Source: Ensifer adhaerens (lineage in GTDB: Bacteria; Pseudomonadota; Alphaproteobacteria; Rhizobiales; Rhizobiaceae). From it: a DNA stretch of 64,000 bases. Position numbers and translations under genes: made by a program. Numbering within the stretch: the stretch's first letter is position 1; every line of letters begins with the position of its first letter. The DNA lies in contig OCMG01000004.1 in assembly GCA_900215285.1 (NCBI GenBank), forward strand, positions 2,340,001-2,404,000. Reading direction: 5' to 3'. Below, one piece after another: positions 44,396-53,308 of this stretch. Below the pieces are notes generated by a model. The model saw only the letters and a list, made by a program, of their open reading frames with translations, searched no databases and had not been told where the DNA came from.

Positions 44396-44715
44396 TGGTT
44401 TCTCCGGGCAACCGGAGATGAAAAGGGAATGCGACGAAAGCCGCGTCAGGCGGATTTCCAATCGCAGCCGACCCCGCGACTGTAGAACGGTGAGGTCGGT
44501 CCGTCGCGCAAAGCCTGAAACGCTACAATGGTGTGGGCGTCAGGAATGCGCGAAAAGCCACTGGCATGCATGTCTTGAACAACCGGGGCCGGACGCCTCT
44601 TTCTCTACGAATCGTCCTCCTCTCAAGATGCGCGACAATGCCGGGAAGGCGAGGGCCGCCGATGGTCACGCGCAAGCGTCTTGACCGGGAGCCGTGAGCC
44701 AGGAGACCTGCCATT
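44396..44715 (+). promoter_or_regulatory. Cobalamin riboswitch
   Basis: The B12-sensing aptamer is recognisable by its conserved segments: AAAAGGGAA at 44421-44429, GCCGACCCCGCGACTGT in 44467-44483, AAGCCACTGG at 44554-44563 and the B12 box AGCCAGGAGACCTGCC at 44697-44712. About 130 bases lie between GCCACTGG and the B12 box, longer than in most, so an extra stem arm is likely. It precedes cobP, which starts 80 bases later, and should repress cobP-cobW-cobN when adenosylcobalamin is plentiful. Confidence 0.92.
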
Positions 44716-44794
44716 CTCCGTTTTGATCAAGCGCTCGCAGCACGGAGGTTGTCTTGGCGCAGGTTTTTCACGCTCCGTCCGGAGGAGCGGCGCG

Positions 44795-45307
44795 ATGACG
44801 CGCAGCACCTTCATTCTTGGCGGCGCCCGCTCGGGCAAGTCGGCACTTGCCGAAAGGCTGGCGCGTGAGAGCGGCTTGTCGCTTCACTATATCGCCACCG
44901 GTCAGGCCTGGGACCAAGAGATGCGCGACCGCATCGGTCAGCACCAGAGCCGGCGCGGACCCGAATGGACAACCGTCGAGGCACCGATCGAACTCACCTG
45001 CGCGATCACGCCGCTGGATTTTGACGACAATGCCATTCTCATCGACTGTCTGACGTTGTGGGTCACGAACCTGATGATGGCGGAGCGCGATATGGATGAG
45101 GCCTTCGACCGGCTCGCTTCCGCAATTGCTGGCGCAAAGGCGCGCATTTTCATCGTTTCCAATGAAGTCGGTCTCGGCATCGTGCCGGATAATGCCATGG
45201 CGCGCGCGTTTCGCGACCATGCCGGCCGGCTGCATCAGAAAATCGCGGCCGTGGCCGATGAAGTATATTTCGTGGCGGCCGGGCTGCCGCTCAAGATGAA
45301 GGGTTGA
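44795..45307 (+). CDS. cobP: Adenosylcobinamide kinase/guanylyltransferase
   Basis: A 170-residue CobP/CobU. The P-loop is GGARSGKS at residues 9-16, with a guanylyl-accepting His in the IGQHQSRRG segment and the motif [10 protein letters not shown] near the C-terminus. It activates adenosylcobinamide (phosphate) for nucleotide-loop assembly. GGAGGAG lies seven bases before ATG 44795. Its stop is six bases from cobW, so it is in one operon under the riboswitch. Confidence 0.96.
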   Translation: MTRSTFILGGARSGKSALAERLARESGLSLHYIATGQAWDQEMRDRIGQHQSRRGPEWTTVEAPIELTCAITPLDFDDNAILIDCLTLWVTNLMMAERDMDEAFDRLASAIAGAKARIFIVSNEVGLGIVPDNAMARAFRDHAGRLHQKIAAVADEVYFVAAGLPLKMKG

Positions 45308-45312
45308 CGAGA

Positions 45313-46359
45313 ATGCAAAAGATACCGGCCACCGTGATCACGGGCTTTCTGGGCGCAGGCAAGACGACGATGATCCGCAATCTGCTCTCTAACGCGGGCG
45401 GCAAGAAGATCGCGCTGATCATCAACGAATTCGGCGATCTCGGCGTCGACGGCGAGGTTCTCAAGGGCTGCGGCGCGGAAAATTGCACCGAGGACGACAT
45501 CATCGAGCTCAACAACGGCTGCATCTGCTGCACCGTGGCGGACGATTTCATCCCGACGATGGAAAAGCTGCTGGAGCGGGAGAACCGGCCCGACCACATC
45601 GTCATCGAGACTTCCGGCCTTGCGCTGCCGCAGCCGCTCGTCGCCGCCTTCAACTGGCCGGGGATCAAGACGCGCGTGACCGTCGATGGTGTCGTCACCG
45701 TGGTGGACAGCGCCGCTGTCGCTGCCGGCCGCTTTGCCGACGATCATGACGCGATCGACGCGCAGCGGGCGGAAGACGAGGGGCTGGATCACGAAAGCCC
45801 GCTGGAAGAGCTGTTCGAAGACCAGCTGACGGCGGCCGATCTCGTCATCCTCAACAAGGCGGACCTGCTCGATGCGGCGGGGCTGGAAGCCGTGCGCGAG
45901 GTTGTTTCGAATGCAACTACGCGCAAGCCGAAAATGGTCGTCAGCCGCGGCGGCGACGTGCCGGCTTCAGTCTTGCTCGGCCTCGGTGTCGGCACCGAAG
46001 ACGATATCGAAAACCGCAAGTCGCATCATGAACTTGAGCATGAAGGAGAGGGGCATGACCACGATCACGACGAGTTCGAGAGTTTCGTCGTTGATTACGG
46101 TACGGTGGCTGATCCGGCCGCCTTTGCCGATGCGCTGAAGGGGATTATCGAAACGCATGACATCCTGCGGCTCAAGGGCTTCGCCGACGTTCCCGGCAAG
46201 CCCATGCGTCTTGTCATCCAGGCCGTGGGCAACCGCATCGAAACCTATTTCGACCGGCCATGGAAGCCGGGCGAGGCGCGGGCGACGAAGCTTGTCGTGA
46301 TCGGGCTTCATGACGAGATGGATGACGCGGCGATCATCGAGGCGATCAAGGGGATTTGA
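45313..46359 (+). CDS. cobW: CobW GTPase metal chaperone
   Basis: A 348-residue G3E-family GTPase. The P-loop is GFLGAGKTT, the metal motif is GCICC at about 69-73, and the base-recognition motif is NKADLL. A His-rich stretch around residue 238 (HHELEHEGEGHDHDHD) fits cobalt storage or handing on. CobW supplies Co2+ to the cobaltochelatase CobNST; its neighbours fit that. ATG 45313 lies within nine bases of an AAGGG sequence. Confidence 0.96.
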   Translation: MQKIPATVITGFLGAGKTTMIRNLLSNAGGKKIALIINEFGDLGVDGEVLKGCGAENCTEDDIIELNNGCICCTVADDFIPTMEKLLERENRPDHIVIETSGLALPQPLVAAFNWPGIKTRVTVDGVVTVVDSAAVAAGRFADDHDAIDAQRAEDEGLDHESPLEELFEDQLTAADLVILNKADLLDAAGLEAVREVVSNATTRKPKMVVSRGGDVPASVLLGLGVGTEDDIENRKSHHELEHEGEGHDHDHDEFESFVVDYGTVADPAAFADALKGIIETHDILRLKGFADVPGKPMRLVIQAVGNRIETYFDRPWKPGEARATKLVVIGLHDEMDDAAIIEAIKGI

Positions 46360-46440
46360 TCCAGGGGACTCCCTCCTTGCTTGATGGGGAGTTTTGGGGA
46401 GGGGCATTCTTATCGGCAGCTCGCACGTATGCGGTGAAGA

Positions 46441-46483
46441 CCCCCTCTGGCTGCCGCCATCTCCCCCACAAGGGGGGAGACGG
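46441..46483. repeat. Palindromic element fragment before cobN
   Basis: CCCCCTCTGG...CATCTCCCCC-ACAA-GGGGGGAGA matches half of the mosaic repeat found inside cobN and cobJ. The stem TCTCCCCC/GGGGGAGA (46460-46480) has a four-base loop. The remaining intergenic DNA of 46360-46518 holds no gene; cobN's ribosome site AAGGG follows at 46511. Confidence 0.6.
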
Positions 46484-46518
46484 ATGGAGGTGCGCGCACC
46501 GGGTGGATATAAGGGCTA

Positions 46519-49500
46519 ATGCATCTTCTTCTTGCACAAAAGGGTTCCATCGCCGATGGCGGCGAGGCGGTTGATCTTTGTCAGTCACCGGGCGATATCC
46601 TGTTCCTTTCGGCGGCCGATACCGAGCTTGCTGCGGTTGCTGCGGCGGCGGATGGATGGAGCGGGCCATCGCTGAGGCTCGCAAGCCTGATGAGCCTTCG
46701 CCATCTCATGTCTGTCGATACCTATGTCGAGCGGACGCTGAAGCATGCCAAGCTCGTTGTCGTCAGGGCGCTCGGCGGGACGGGGTATTTCCAATATCTG
46801 CTGGAGGCGTTTCATACGGCGGCCTTGCGCTCCGGCGCGCAGATTGCAGCGCTGCCGGGTGACGAGCGGCCGGACCCGGGACTTGCCGATTATTCCAATG
46901 TGTCACGCGCCGATTATGCCGCGTTGCATTCCTATCTCGTTGAAGGCGGAGACGCGAATGCGCGCGGGTTCCTGGATTACTGCGCCTCAATGCTTGCCGA
47001 TGCGGAGCGGCCCGCACCGGCGACGCCGCTTCTGAAGGCGGGGATCTGGTGGCCGGGTCATGGTGTGATTGGGGTCGAGGCTTGGCGGTCATTCTCCCTC
47101 CTTGAGGGGGAGATGTCTCGTCAGGGACAGAGGGGGGTATCGTCCCGCTCTGCCTCGGAAGACCCCTCTCTGTCGGCTTTGCCGACATCTGCCCCTCAAG
47201 AAGGCAGAGTGGGAGATTGCGGCACCGTCGCGATCTGCTTCTATCGGGCGCTCGTGCAGTCTGGCGAAACTGCGCCGGTCGCCGCCCTTGTCGCGGCACT
47301 TCAAGAACGTGGCCTGAAGGCTTTGCCGATCTTTGTCTCAAGCCTCAAGGATGCCGTGAGCCAGGAAACGGTACGGCATATCTTTGGCGAGGCGAAACCC
47401 GATGTCGTGATCAATGCGACCGGCTTTGCCGTCTCGCCGCCGGGCGCCGAATATCGGCCCGGCGTGCTGGATGAGGGCGGGGCAATGGTTTTGCAGGCGG
47501 TGTTTTCCTCATCGTCTAAAGACGCGTGGGAGGCCTCGCCGCAAGGGTTATCCGCGCGTGATCTCGCCATGCATGTGTCACTGACCGAGACCGATGGCCG
47601 GGTGATGACGCGGGCGGTGTCCTTCAAGGCGGCGGCGCGGTTCGATGAGCGGGTTCAGGCCAATATCGTCTCGCATGTGCCGGAGCCGGGGCGGATCGGT
47701 TTCGTGGCGGATCTCGCGGCCAACTGGGTGCGGATTAGGCGCAAGGCGGCAGCGGAGCGGCGGGTGGCCATCGTGCTGGCCAATTATCCGAACCGCGACG
47801 GGCGGCTCGGCAATGGCGTCGGGCTCGATACGCCGGCCGGCACGGTTGAGGTTCTGAAGGCAATGGCGGCGGCGGGGTATCCGGTCAAGGATGTGCCGGC
47901 CGATGGCGATGCGCTCATGGATTTCCTGATGCGCGGGCCGACCAATGCCGGCAATGACGGGCGGGAGATCCGCGAGACGCTTTCTCTGAGTCGCTACAAG
48001 GCCTTCTTCGCGAAACTTCCCAAAGCGATTCAAGAGGCGGTGACGGCGAAATGGGGTGCGCCGGAGCGCGATCCCTATGTGGTCGGCGATGTCTTTGCGC
48101 TGCCCCTGTCCCAGCTCGGTGACTTGGCGATCGGCATCCAGCCGGCGCGCGGCTACAATATCGATCCCAAGGAGACCTATCACTCGCCGGACCTCGTGCC
48201 GCCGCATGGCTATTTCGCCTTCTATGCCTGGATGCGCGAGGCGTTCCAAGCGGATGCCGTGGTCCATATGGGCAAGCACGGCAATCTCGAATGGCTACCG
48301 GGCAAGGCGCTGGCGCTGTCGGATACCTGCTATCCGGAAGCCGTGTTTGGGCCGCTGCCCCAGCTTTATCCCTTCATCGTCAACGATCCGGGCGAGGGTA
48401 CGCAGGCCAAGAGGCGGACTTCCGCCGTGATCATCGACCATCTGACGCCGCCGCTGACGCGAGCTGAAAGCTACGGACCGCTCAAGGATCTGGAAGCCCT
48501 GGTGGACGAATATTATCAGGCGGCGGGCGGCGATCCGCGCAGGCTGACGGTGCTCAGGAAGAAAATCCTAGATCTCGTTGCCGATCTCGGGCTCGATCAC
48601 GATGCGGGGATTGCCAAGGCAGACGATGCGGATGCAGCGCTCACCAAGCTCGATGCCTGGCTCTGCGATCTGAAGGAAATGCAGATCCGTGATGGCCTGC
48701 ATATCTTCGGCGTGGCGCCAGAGGGGCGGTTGCTGACCGATCTTTGCGTCGCGCTGGCGCGTGTTCCGCGTGGGCTGGGCGCGGGCGGCAATGCCAGCTT
48801 GCAGCGGGCGATTGCAGCGGATGCCCTTTCACTCTCCCCCCTTGAGGGGGAGATGTCGGCAAAGCCGACAGAGCGGGGTATCCTACTGCAGAACGGCGCT
48901 GCACCCCCCTCTGTCCCTGACGGGACATCTCCCCCTCAAGGGGGGAGAGTGGCCGCAGGCGTTTTCGATCCACTTGATTGCGCCATGGCGGACCTCTGGA
49001 CCGGCCCGCAGCCCGCCATCCTCGCGGATCTTTCATCCGATCCGTGGCGCACCAACGGTGACACCGTCGAGCGCATCGAGCTTCTCGCCGCACAGTTCGT
49101 GTCCGGCGAGGCCGCTTGCCCCGAGCACTGGTCCGCCACGCGCACGGTTCTCAACGAGATCCAAACCCGTCTCAAGCCCTCCGTCATCGCCTGCGGTCCT
49201 GCTGAAATCAAAGGCCTGCTGACTGGGCTTGACGGTCGCTTTGTCGCTCCCGGCCCCTCCGGCGCGCCGACACGTGGGCGGCCGGATGTGCTGGCGACAG
49301 GGCGGAATTTCTATTCGGTCGATAGCCGGGCGGTGCCGACGCAGACGGCCTGGGAACTCGGCCGCAAGTCAGCGGAACTGCTGATTACGCGCTATGTGCA
49401 GGATCATGGCGACTGGCCGAAGAGTTTCGCGCTGACTGCCTGGGGAACGTCGAACATGCGCACTGGCGGTGACGACATTGCTCAAGCGCTTGCGTTGATC

Positions 49501-50484
49501 GGCGTCAAGCCTGTCTGGGATGCGGCGTCGCTGCGGGTGACGGGATACGAAATCATCCCGATCGCGCAACTTGGACGGCCCCGTGTCGACGTGACCTTGC
49601 GCATTTCCGGCTTCTTCCGCGACGCGTTTCCGGAGCAGATTGCGCTGTTCGACAAGGCGGTACGGGCCGTTGGCGCGCTGGATGAGGATGAGACCGACAA
49701 TCCGATCGCGGCGCGGATGCGCGGCGAGGTGGCCGCGCTCGCGGCTGCCGGTCTGAGCGAAGCCGAGGCCGCGCGCAAGGCGGGTTTCCGCGTATTCGGC
49801 TCCAAGCCCGGCGCCTATGGTGCGGGACTGCAGGCGCTGATCGACGAGAAGGGCTGGGACCGGCGCGGCGATCTGGCGGAAAGCTATCTCGTCTGGGGCT
49901 CCTATGCCTATGGCGCTGGCGAGGAGGGGGCGGCTGAGCGTGCGCTGTTCGAGACCCGGCTTTCGAGCGTGGAAGCGGTTATCCAGAACCAGGACAATCG
50001 CGAGCACGACCTTCTCGATTCGGATGACTACTACCAGTTCGAGGGCGGCATGTCGGCGGCGGTGGAGCATCTGAAGGGCAGCCAGCCGGCGATCTATCAC
50101 AACGACCATTCGCGGCCGGAAAAGCCGGTGATCCGCTCGCTGGAGGAAGAGATTTCACGCGTCGTGCGCGGCCGCGTCGTCAATCCGAAATGGATCGCCG
50201 GCGTCATGCGCCACGGCTACAAGGGCGCCTTCGAAATCACCGCGACCGTTGACTACATGTTCGCCTTTTCCGCGACGACGGGCGCGGTGAAGAGCCATCA
50301 TTTCGAGGCTGCTTATCAGGCATTTATCGCGGACGAAGCCGTGCGCGACTTCATGGCCGAGAAGAATGCGCCGGCGCTTAAGGAGCTGGCGGAGCGGTTC
50401 ATCGAGGCGCTGGATCGCGGGCTCTGGGAGGCGCGGTCGAATTCAGCGCGGTTCGAGCTGGAGCGGCTGATAGGCGATGTGTGA
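46519..50484 (+). CDS. cobN: Cobaltochelatase large subunit CobN
   Basis: A 1321-residue protein, the large subunit of the ATP-dependent CobNST complex that inserts Co2+ into hydrogenobyrinate a,c-diamide in the aerobic pathway. Recognisable parts include MGKHGNLEWLPGKALALS in the middle and the C-terminal region RSLEEEISRVVRGRVVNPKW. Two palindromic elements are read through in frame at about residues 191-231 and 771-811, adding some 80 residues in Gly/Glu/Pro-rich loops. Without them the length would match the family. AAGGG lies five bases before ATG 46519. Confidence 0.95.
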   Translation: MHLLLAQKGSIADGGEAVDLCQSPGDILFLSAADTELAAVAAAADGWSGPSLRLASLMSLRHLMSVDTYVERTLKHAKLVVVRALGGTGYFQYLLEAFHTAALRSGAQIAALPGDERPDPGLADYSNVSRADYAALHSYLVEGGDANARGFLDYCASMLADAERPAPATPLLKAGIWWPGHGVIGVEAWRSFSLLEGEMSRQGQRGVSSRSASEDPSLSALPTSAPQEGRVGDCGTVAICFYRALVQSGETAPVAALVAALQERGLKALPIFVSSLKDAVSQETVRHIFGEAKPDVVINATGFAVSPPGAEYRPGVLDEGGAMVLQAVFSSSSKDAWEASPQGLSARDLAMHVSLTETDGRVMTRAVSFKAAARFDERVQANIVSHVPEPGRIGFVADLAANWVRIRRKAAAERRVAIVLANYPNRDGRLGNGVGLDTPAGTVEVLKAMAAAGYPVKDVPADGDALMDFLMRGPTNAGNDGREIRETLSLSRYKAFFAKLPKAIQEAVTAKWGAPERDPYVVGDVFALPLSQLGDLAIGIQPARGYNIDPKETYHSPDLVPPHGYFAFYAWMREAFQADAVVHMGKHGNLEWLPGKALALSDTCYPEAVFGPLPQLYPFIVNDPGEGTQAKRRTSAVIIDHLTPPLTRAESYGPLKDLEALVDEYYQAAGGDPRRLTVLRKKILDLVADLGLDHDAGIAKADDADAALTKLDAWLCDLKEMQIRDGLHIFGVAPEGRLLTDLCVALARVPRGLGAGGNASLQRAIAADALSLSPLEGEMSAKPTERGILLQNGAAPPSVPDGTSPPQGGRVAAGVFDPLDCAMADLWTGPQPAILADLSSDPWRTNGDTVERIELLAAQFVSGEAACPEHWSATRTVLNEIQTRLKPSVIACGPAEIKGLLTGLDGRFVAPGPSGAPTRGRPDVLATGRNFYSVDSRAVPTQTAWELGRKSAELLITRYVQDHGDWPKSFALTAWGTSNMRTGGDDIAQALALIGVKPVWDAASLRVTGYEIIPIAQLGRPRVDVTLRISGFFRDAFPEQIALFDKAVRAVGALDEDETDNPIAARMRGEVAALAAAGLSEAEAARKAGFRVFGSKPGAYGAGLQALIDEKGWDRRGDLAESYLVWGSYAYGAGEEGAAERALFETRLSSVEAVIQNQDNREHDLLDSDDYYQFEGGMSAAVEHLKGSQPAIYHNDHSRPEKPVIRSLEEEISRVVRGRVVNPKWIAGVMRHGYKGAFEITATVDYMFAFSATTGAVKSHHFEAAYQAFIADEAVRDFMAEKNAPALKELAERFIEALDRGLWEARSNSARFELERLIGDV
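47091..47210. repeat. In-frame palindromic element in cobN (copy 1, decayed)
   Basis: A 120-bp element with imperfect terminal inverted repeats (CTCCCTCCTTGAGGGGGAGA against CTGCCCCTCAAGAAGGCAGA, read inverted), inner modules CCCTCTCTGTCGGCTTTGCC and TCTCGTCAGGGAC. It encodes LLEGEMSRQGQRGV and SALPTSAPQEGRV. Substitutions in the arms indicate an older copy. Confidence 0.75.
48831..48950. repeat. In-frame palindromic element in cobN (copy 2, near-perfect)
   Basis: Exactly 120 bp (40 codons) with perfect terminal inverted repeats of 27 bp. Inside, GTCGGCAAAGCCGAC (left) and GTCCCTGACGGGAC (right) are further dyads. It encodes LSPLEGEMSAKPTERG and TSPPQGGRV. The repeat composition is that of RIME-like mosaic elements seen in Rhizobiaceae. 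Confidence 0.85.
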
Positions 50485-50486
50485 TG

Positions 50487-50861
50487 CTATTTGTTCGGGA
50501 TGTAGATCACACGCGGCAAGCTCTCGAAGTGTCGGTCGCAGGTGACGAGTTCGGCGTCGAATTCAAGCGCTGCGGCATAGACGATGGCATCGGCAGTCGC
50601 GAGTTTCAGATCTCGGTGGACCTCGGCGGCCGTGAGCGCGCGATTGGTATCAAGAGGGGCTGGAATGCACTGGCTTGAGAAGGCAAGGAACTTGCGCAGC
50701 GTTGCTGTGTCGGCTTCCCGACAGATCCATTTCGCGAGCTCAAGCTCGATAATGGAGGGCATGACGATTTCTTGTGGTGCGGGGACTTCTGCCAGTAGAC
50801 GATCGGTTGACGACCCATCGGCCAGGATTTCGATCCAGACGGAAGAATCGATGACACGCAT
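50487..50861 (-). CDS. vapC: VapC-type PIN-domain toxin
   Basis: A 124-residue PIN ribonuclease. Acidic residues D5 (VIDSS), E39/E41 (IIELEL), D91 (ATADAIVYAAA) and D109 (LVTCDRHF) match the metal-binding site, so it looks active. It is encoded antisense, two bases after cobN's stop. Its ATG shares one base with the vapB stop (TGATG), a typical coupled toxin-antitoxin arrangement. Confidence 0.92.
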   Translation of the reverse strand: MRVIDSSVWIEILADGSSTDRLLAEVPAPQEIVMPSIIELELAKWICREADTATLRKFLAFSSQCIPAPLDTNRALTAAEVHRDLKLATADAIVYAAALEFDAELVTCDRHFESLPRVIYIPNK

Positions 50862-51073
50862 CAGACACGGTCATTCCGGTCGCGGACATTTCCGGTGTTC
50901 GCGTGACGGGCAAGGCCACGAAGATCGGCGGCAGAGGGAACCGGCACGAGGACATAGCCGCCATCGCTCGGCACGAAGGCGAATTTCTGACCCGGCTGCC
51001 AATCTTCCTTTTCCCGCACGGCCTTTGGCACCGAAATCTGGAACTTGGACGAGAGAGTAGCCGTATCGCTCAT
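50861..51073 (-). CDS. vapB: VapB-type AbrB/SpoVT antitoxin
   Basis: A 70-residue protein with the swapped-hairpin AbrB fold (TATLSSKFQISVPKAVREK, GYVLVPVP). It binds DNA and neutralises VapC. ATG 51073 has AGGGA about nine bases upstream. Overlap by one base with vapC marks translational coupling. It lies between cobN and cobO on the opposite strand and interrupts an otherwise continuous cob gene set. Confidence 0.9.
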   Translation of the reverse strand: MSDTATLSSKFQISVPKAVREKEDWQPGQKFAFVPSDGGYVLVPVPSAADLRGLARHANTGNVRDRNDRV

Positions 51074-51131
51074 TTTACGTATCCCTATCGATCTTGAAAT
51101 GTAAGAATAGAGCAAATCGAGGAGCAAGCCA

Positions 51132-51761
51132 ATGACCGAAGCCGAAGAAACCCCGCCAAAGGACGACGCGCGTCACGCTGAGAAGATGGCCAAGAAGAAG
51201 GCCGCGCGCGACAAGATCATGGCGACGAAGACGGACGAGAAGGGACTGATCGTTGTCCATACCGGCAAGGGCAAGGGGAAGTCGACGGCCGCCTTCGGCA
51301 TGATCTTCCGGCATATCGCGCATGGCATGCCCTCGGCGGTCGTGCAGTTCATCAAGGGTGGCATGTCGACGGGTGAGCGCGACCTGATTCTCGCCCGTTT
51401 TTCCGATCTCTGCGAGTTCCACACGATGGGCGAAGGCTTTACCTGGGAAACGCAGGACCGCGCCCGTGACGTTGCCGCCGCGCAGGCCGCCTGGGCCAAG
51501 GCGAAGGAGCTGATTGCATCGGGCGAGAAGTCCATGGTTCTGCTCGACGAGATCAATATCGCGATCCGCTATGACTATATCGACATCAACGAGGTGGTTG
51601 AGTTCCTGAAGAGCGAAAAGCCGCATATGACCCATGTGGTGCTGACTGGGCGCAATGCGCGCGAGGAACTCATCGAGATTGCGGATCTGGTGACGGAAAT
51701 GGAGCTGGTCAAGCATCCGTTCCGCTCGGGGATCAAGGCGCAGAAGGGGGTGGAGTTCTGA
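51132..51761 (+). CDS. cobO: Cob(I)yrinic acid a,c-diamide adenosyltransferase
   Basis: A 209-residue CobO/CobA/BtuR-type enzyme that moves the adenosyl group of ATP to cobalt. The P-loop GKGKGKST is at 45-52, with VVQFIKGGMSTGER and the LLDEINIAIRYDYI segment typical. The first 40 residues are charged and Lys-rich. Its stop overlaps the next ATG as TGATG. Confidence 0.96.
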   Translation: MTEAEETPPKDDARHAEKMAKKKAARDKIMATKTDEKGLIVVHTGKGKGKSTAAFGMIFRHIAHGMPSAVVQFIKGGMSTGERDLILARFSDLCEFHTMGEGFTWETQDRARDVAAAQAAWAKAKELIASGEKSMVLLDEINIAIRYDYIDINEVVEFLKSEKPHMTHVVLTGRNAREELIEIADLVTEMELVKHPFRSGIKAQKGVEF

Positions 51762-52186
51762 TGGCGCTCGGTTGGCAGGGCTGGGCGCTTCTGTCCGCCG
51801 GCTTTGCTGCGCTGACGGCCATCTTTGCCAAGATCGGCGTCGAGGGCGTGAACTCCGATTTTGCGACTTTGATCCGCACCTGCGTGGTGATCGTCGTCTT
51901 GACTGCCATTGTCGGGGCCACCGGGCAGTTCCAGCCGCTGCGGGAGATCTCTGCGAGAACCTGGCTTTTTCTTGCGCTGTCCGGCCTCGGAACGGGCGCT
52001 TCCTGGCTCTGCTATTTTCGCGCGCTGAAGTTGGGCGATGCAGCCCGTGTCGCACCCGTCGACAAGCTGTCGATCGTGCTGGTTGCCGTTTTCGGCGTCG
52101 TGTTCTTGAGCGAAAAGCTCAGCCTGCTGCACTGGCTGGCGATTGCCATGATGACGGCGGGCGCTGTCATGCTCGCGGTTCTTTGA
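51761..52186 (+). CDS. EamA-domain transporter, single-repeat
   Basis: A 141-residue protein with five membrane helices, one EamA repeat rather than the usual two, so it probably works as a dimer. The C-terminal APVDKLSIVLVAVFGVVFLSEKL is the repeat's signature. Translational coupling to cobO (TGATG) suggests a role in cobalamin or precursor handling, but the substrate is unknown. Confidence 0.82.
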   Translation: MALGWQGWALLSAGFAALTAIFAKIGVEGVNSDFATLIRTCVVIVVLTAIVGATGQFQPLREISARTWLFLALSGLGTGASWLCYFRALKLGDAARVAPVDKLSIVLVAVFGVVFLSEKLSLLHWLAIAMMTAGAVMLAVL

Positions 52187-52189
52187 AGC

Positions 52190-52975
52190 TTACATCCCCA
52201 GCCACACACGCACGGGGTTCGCCGGATCGGCCAGCAGCTTCAACGCCAGTGCCATGCAGGTGACGACCAGCAGAGGGCGGATAATCTTCGCGCCGTTGCG
52301 CATGGCGAGCCTTGAGCCCGTCTGCGCGCCGAGGAACTGGCCGGCGGCCATCGTCAGGCCGACCTTCCAGAGGATGACGCCGGAAATGCTGAAGACGATG
52401 AAGCCGCCGATATTGGAGGCGAAGTTCAGGAGCTTCGTATGCGCCGTTGCCTTCAGCATGCCGAAGCCTGCCATGGTGACGAAGGCGAGCATGAAGAAGG
52501 AGCCCGTGCCTGGGCCGAACATGCCGTCGTAAAAGCCGATGAGCGGCACGAAGGTCAGGCCGAAGACGAAGGGGCGGATGCGGGCGTGTCGGTCGTCGTC
52601 ACCCATGTTGCGTTTCAGGCCGAAATAGAGCGCCACCGCAATCAGGAGCAAAGGCAGGAAGGCTTTCAGCGCGCCACCGGGAATGAAGGTCGTAACCTTG
52701 GCGCCAATCATCGCACCCAGCAGCGACATGAGTGCCATGGGCAATTGTTCCTTTAGCCGGACATGCCCCTTGGCGGCATAGGCGATTGTGGCCGAACCGG
52801 AGCCAAAGAGCGATTGCAGCTTGTTCGTACCAAGTGTTTCAAGCGGTGGAACGCCGGCGATCAGCAGGGCCGGCACGGTGATCAAACCACCGCCGCCGGC
52901 AATGGAATCGATGAAGCCCGCCACGAAGGCGGCGATAAAGAGAAAGGCGAGGAGATGGAGGGTGATTTCGAGCAC
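52190..52975 (-). CDS. Sulfite/anion exporter TauE/SafE (TSUP) family membrane protein
   Basis: A 261-residue protein with about eight membrane helices. The family signature is in loop 1 (AGFIDSIAGGGGLITVPALL), with LGTNKLQ. TSUP members transport sulfite, sulfoacetate or other anions; some are near cob genes. The GTG start at 52975 has AAGG seven bases upstream. It is convergent to the EamA gene (three-base gap) and divergent from cbiX. Confidence 0.85.
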   Translation of the reverse strand: MLEITLHLLAFLFIAAFVAGFIDSIAGGGGLITVPALLIAGVPPLETLGTNKLQSLFGSGSATIAYAAKGHVRLKEQLPMALMSLLGAMIGAKVTTFIPGGALKAFLPLLLIAVALYFGLKRNMGDDDRHARIRPFVFGLTFVPLIGFYDGMFGPGTGSFFMLAFVTMAGFGMLKATAHTKLLNFASNIGGFIVFSISGVILWKVGLTMAAGQFLGAQTGSRLAMRNGAKIIRPLLVVTCMALALKLLADPANPVRVWLGM

Positions 52976-53308
52976 GGGCAGGCCTTCAGGAGTGAGCCCG
53001 AGATGTCGCACCGGCGGGACAAAAAGGCAAACGTCAATTCGTCTCGGCGGCAATTCCTTTCCGGAATAAGACCCTTGCCGCAAACGCGCCTGCTCCCGGC
53101 GCAAACCGGTTTGACCCCGGCGCGCGCTTCGGCTAACACCGGTCTTACAAAATGTACGGCGGCGTCCTTTTGAAGGACTGAAGCGAGTTCGGTGCGGCTG
53201 ACCCAAATCGGGGGCTTGGATCCGGGGCTGTCGGGGAGGTGGAGCGTTGCCAAGTGCGATTGCTCGCGCCGTTTCGTGCATTGGGATAACGCGAAACGGG
53301 AGACTGTC
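52976..53308. other. Divergent intergenic region before cbiX
   Basis: 333 bp without a gene. A candidate promoter TTGACC-N17-TAACAC (53111-53139) faces cbiX, and GTCCTTTTGAAGGAC at 53163-53177 is a short dyad. I looked for a second cobalamin riboswitch and found no B12 box. Confidence 0.4.

Noticed and set aside
52976..53308. Second cobalamin riboswitch before cbiX
   Set aside because: No B12 box or GCCACTGG core was found in either strand of the gap.
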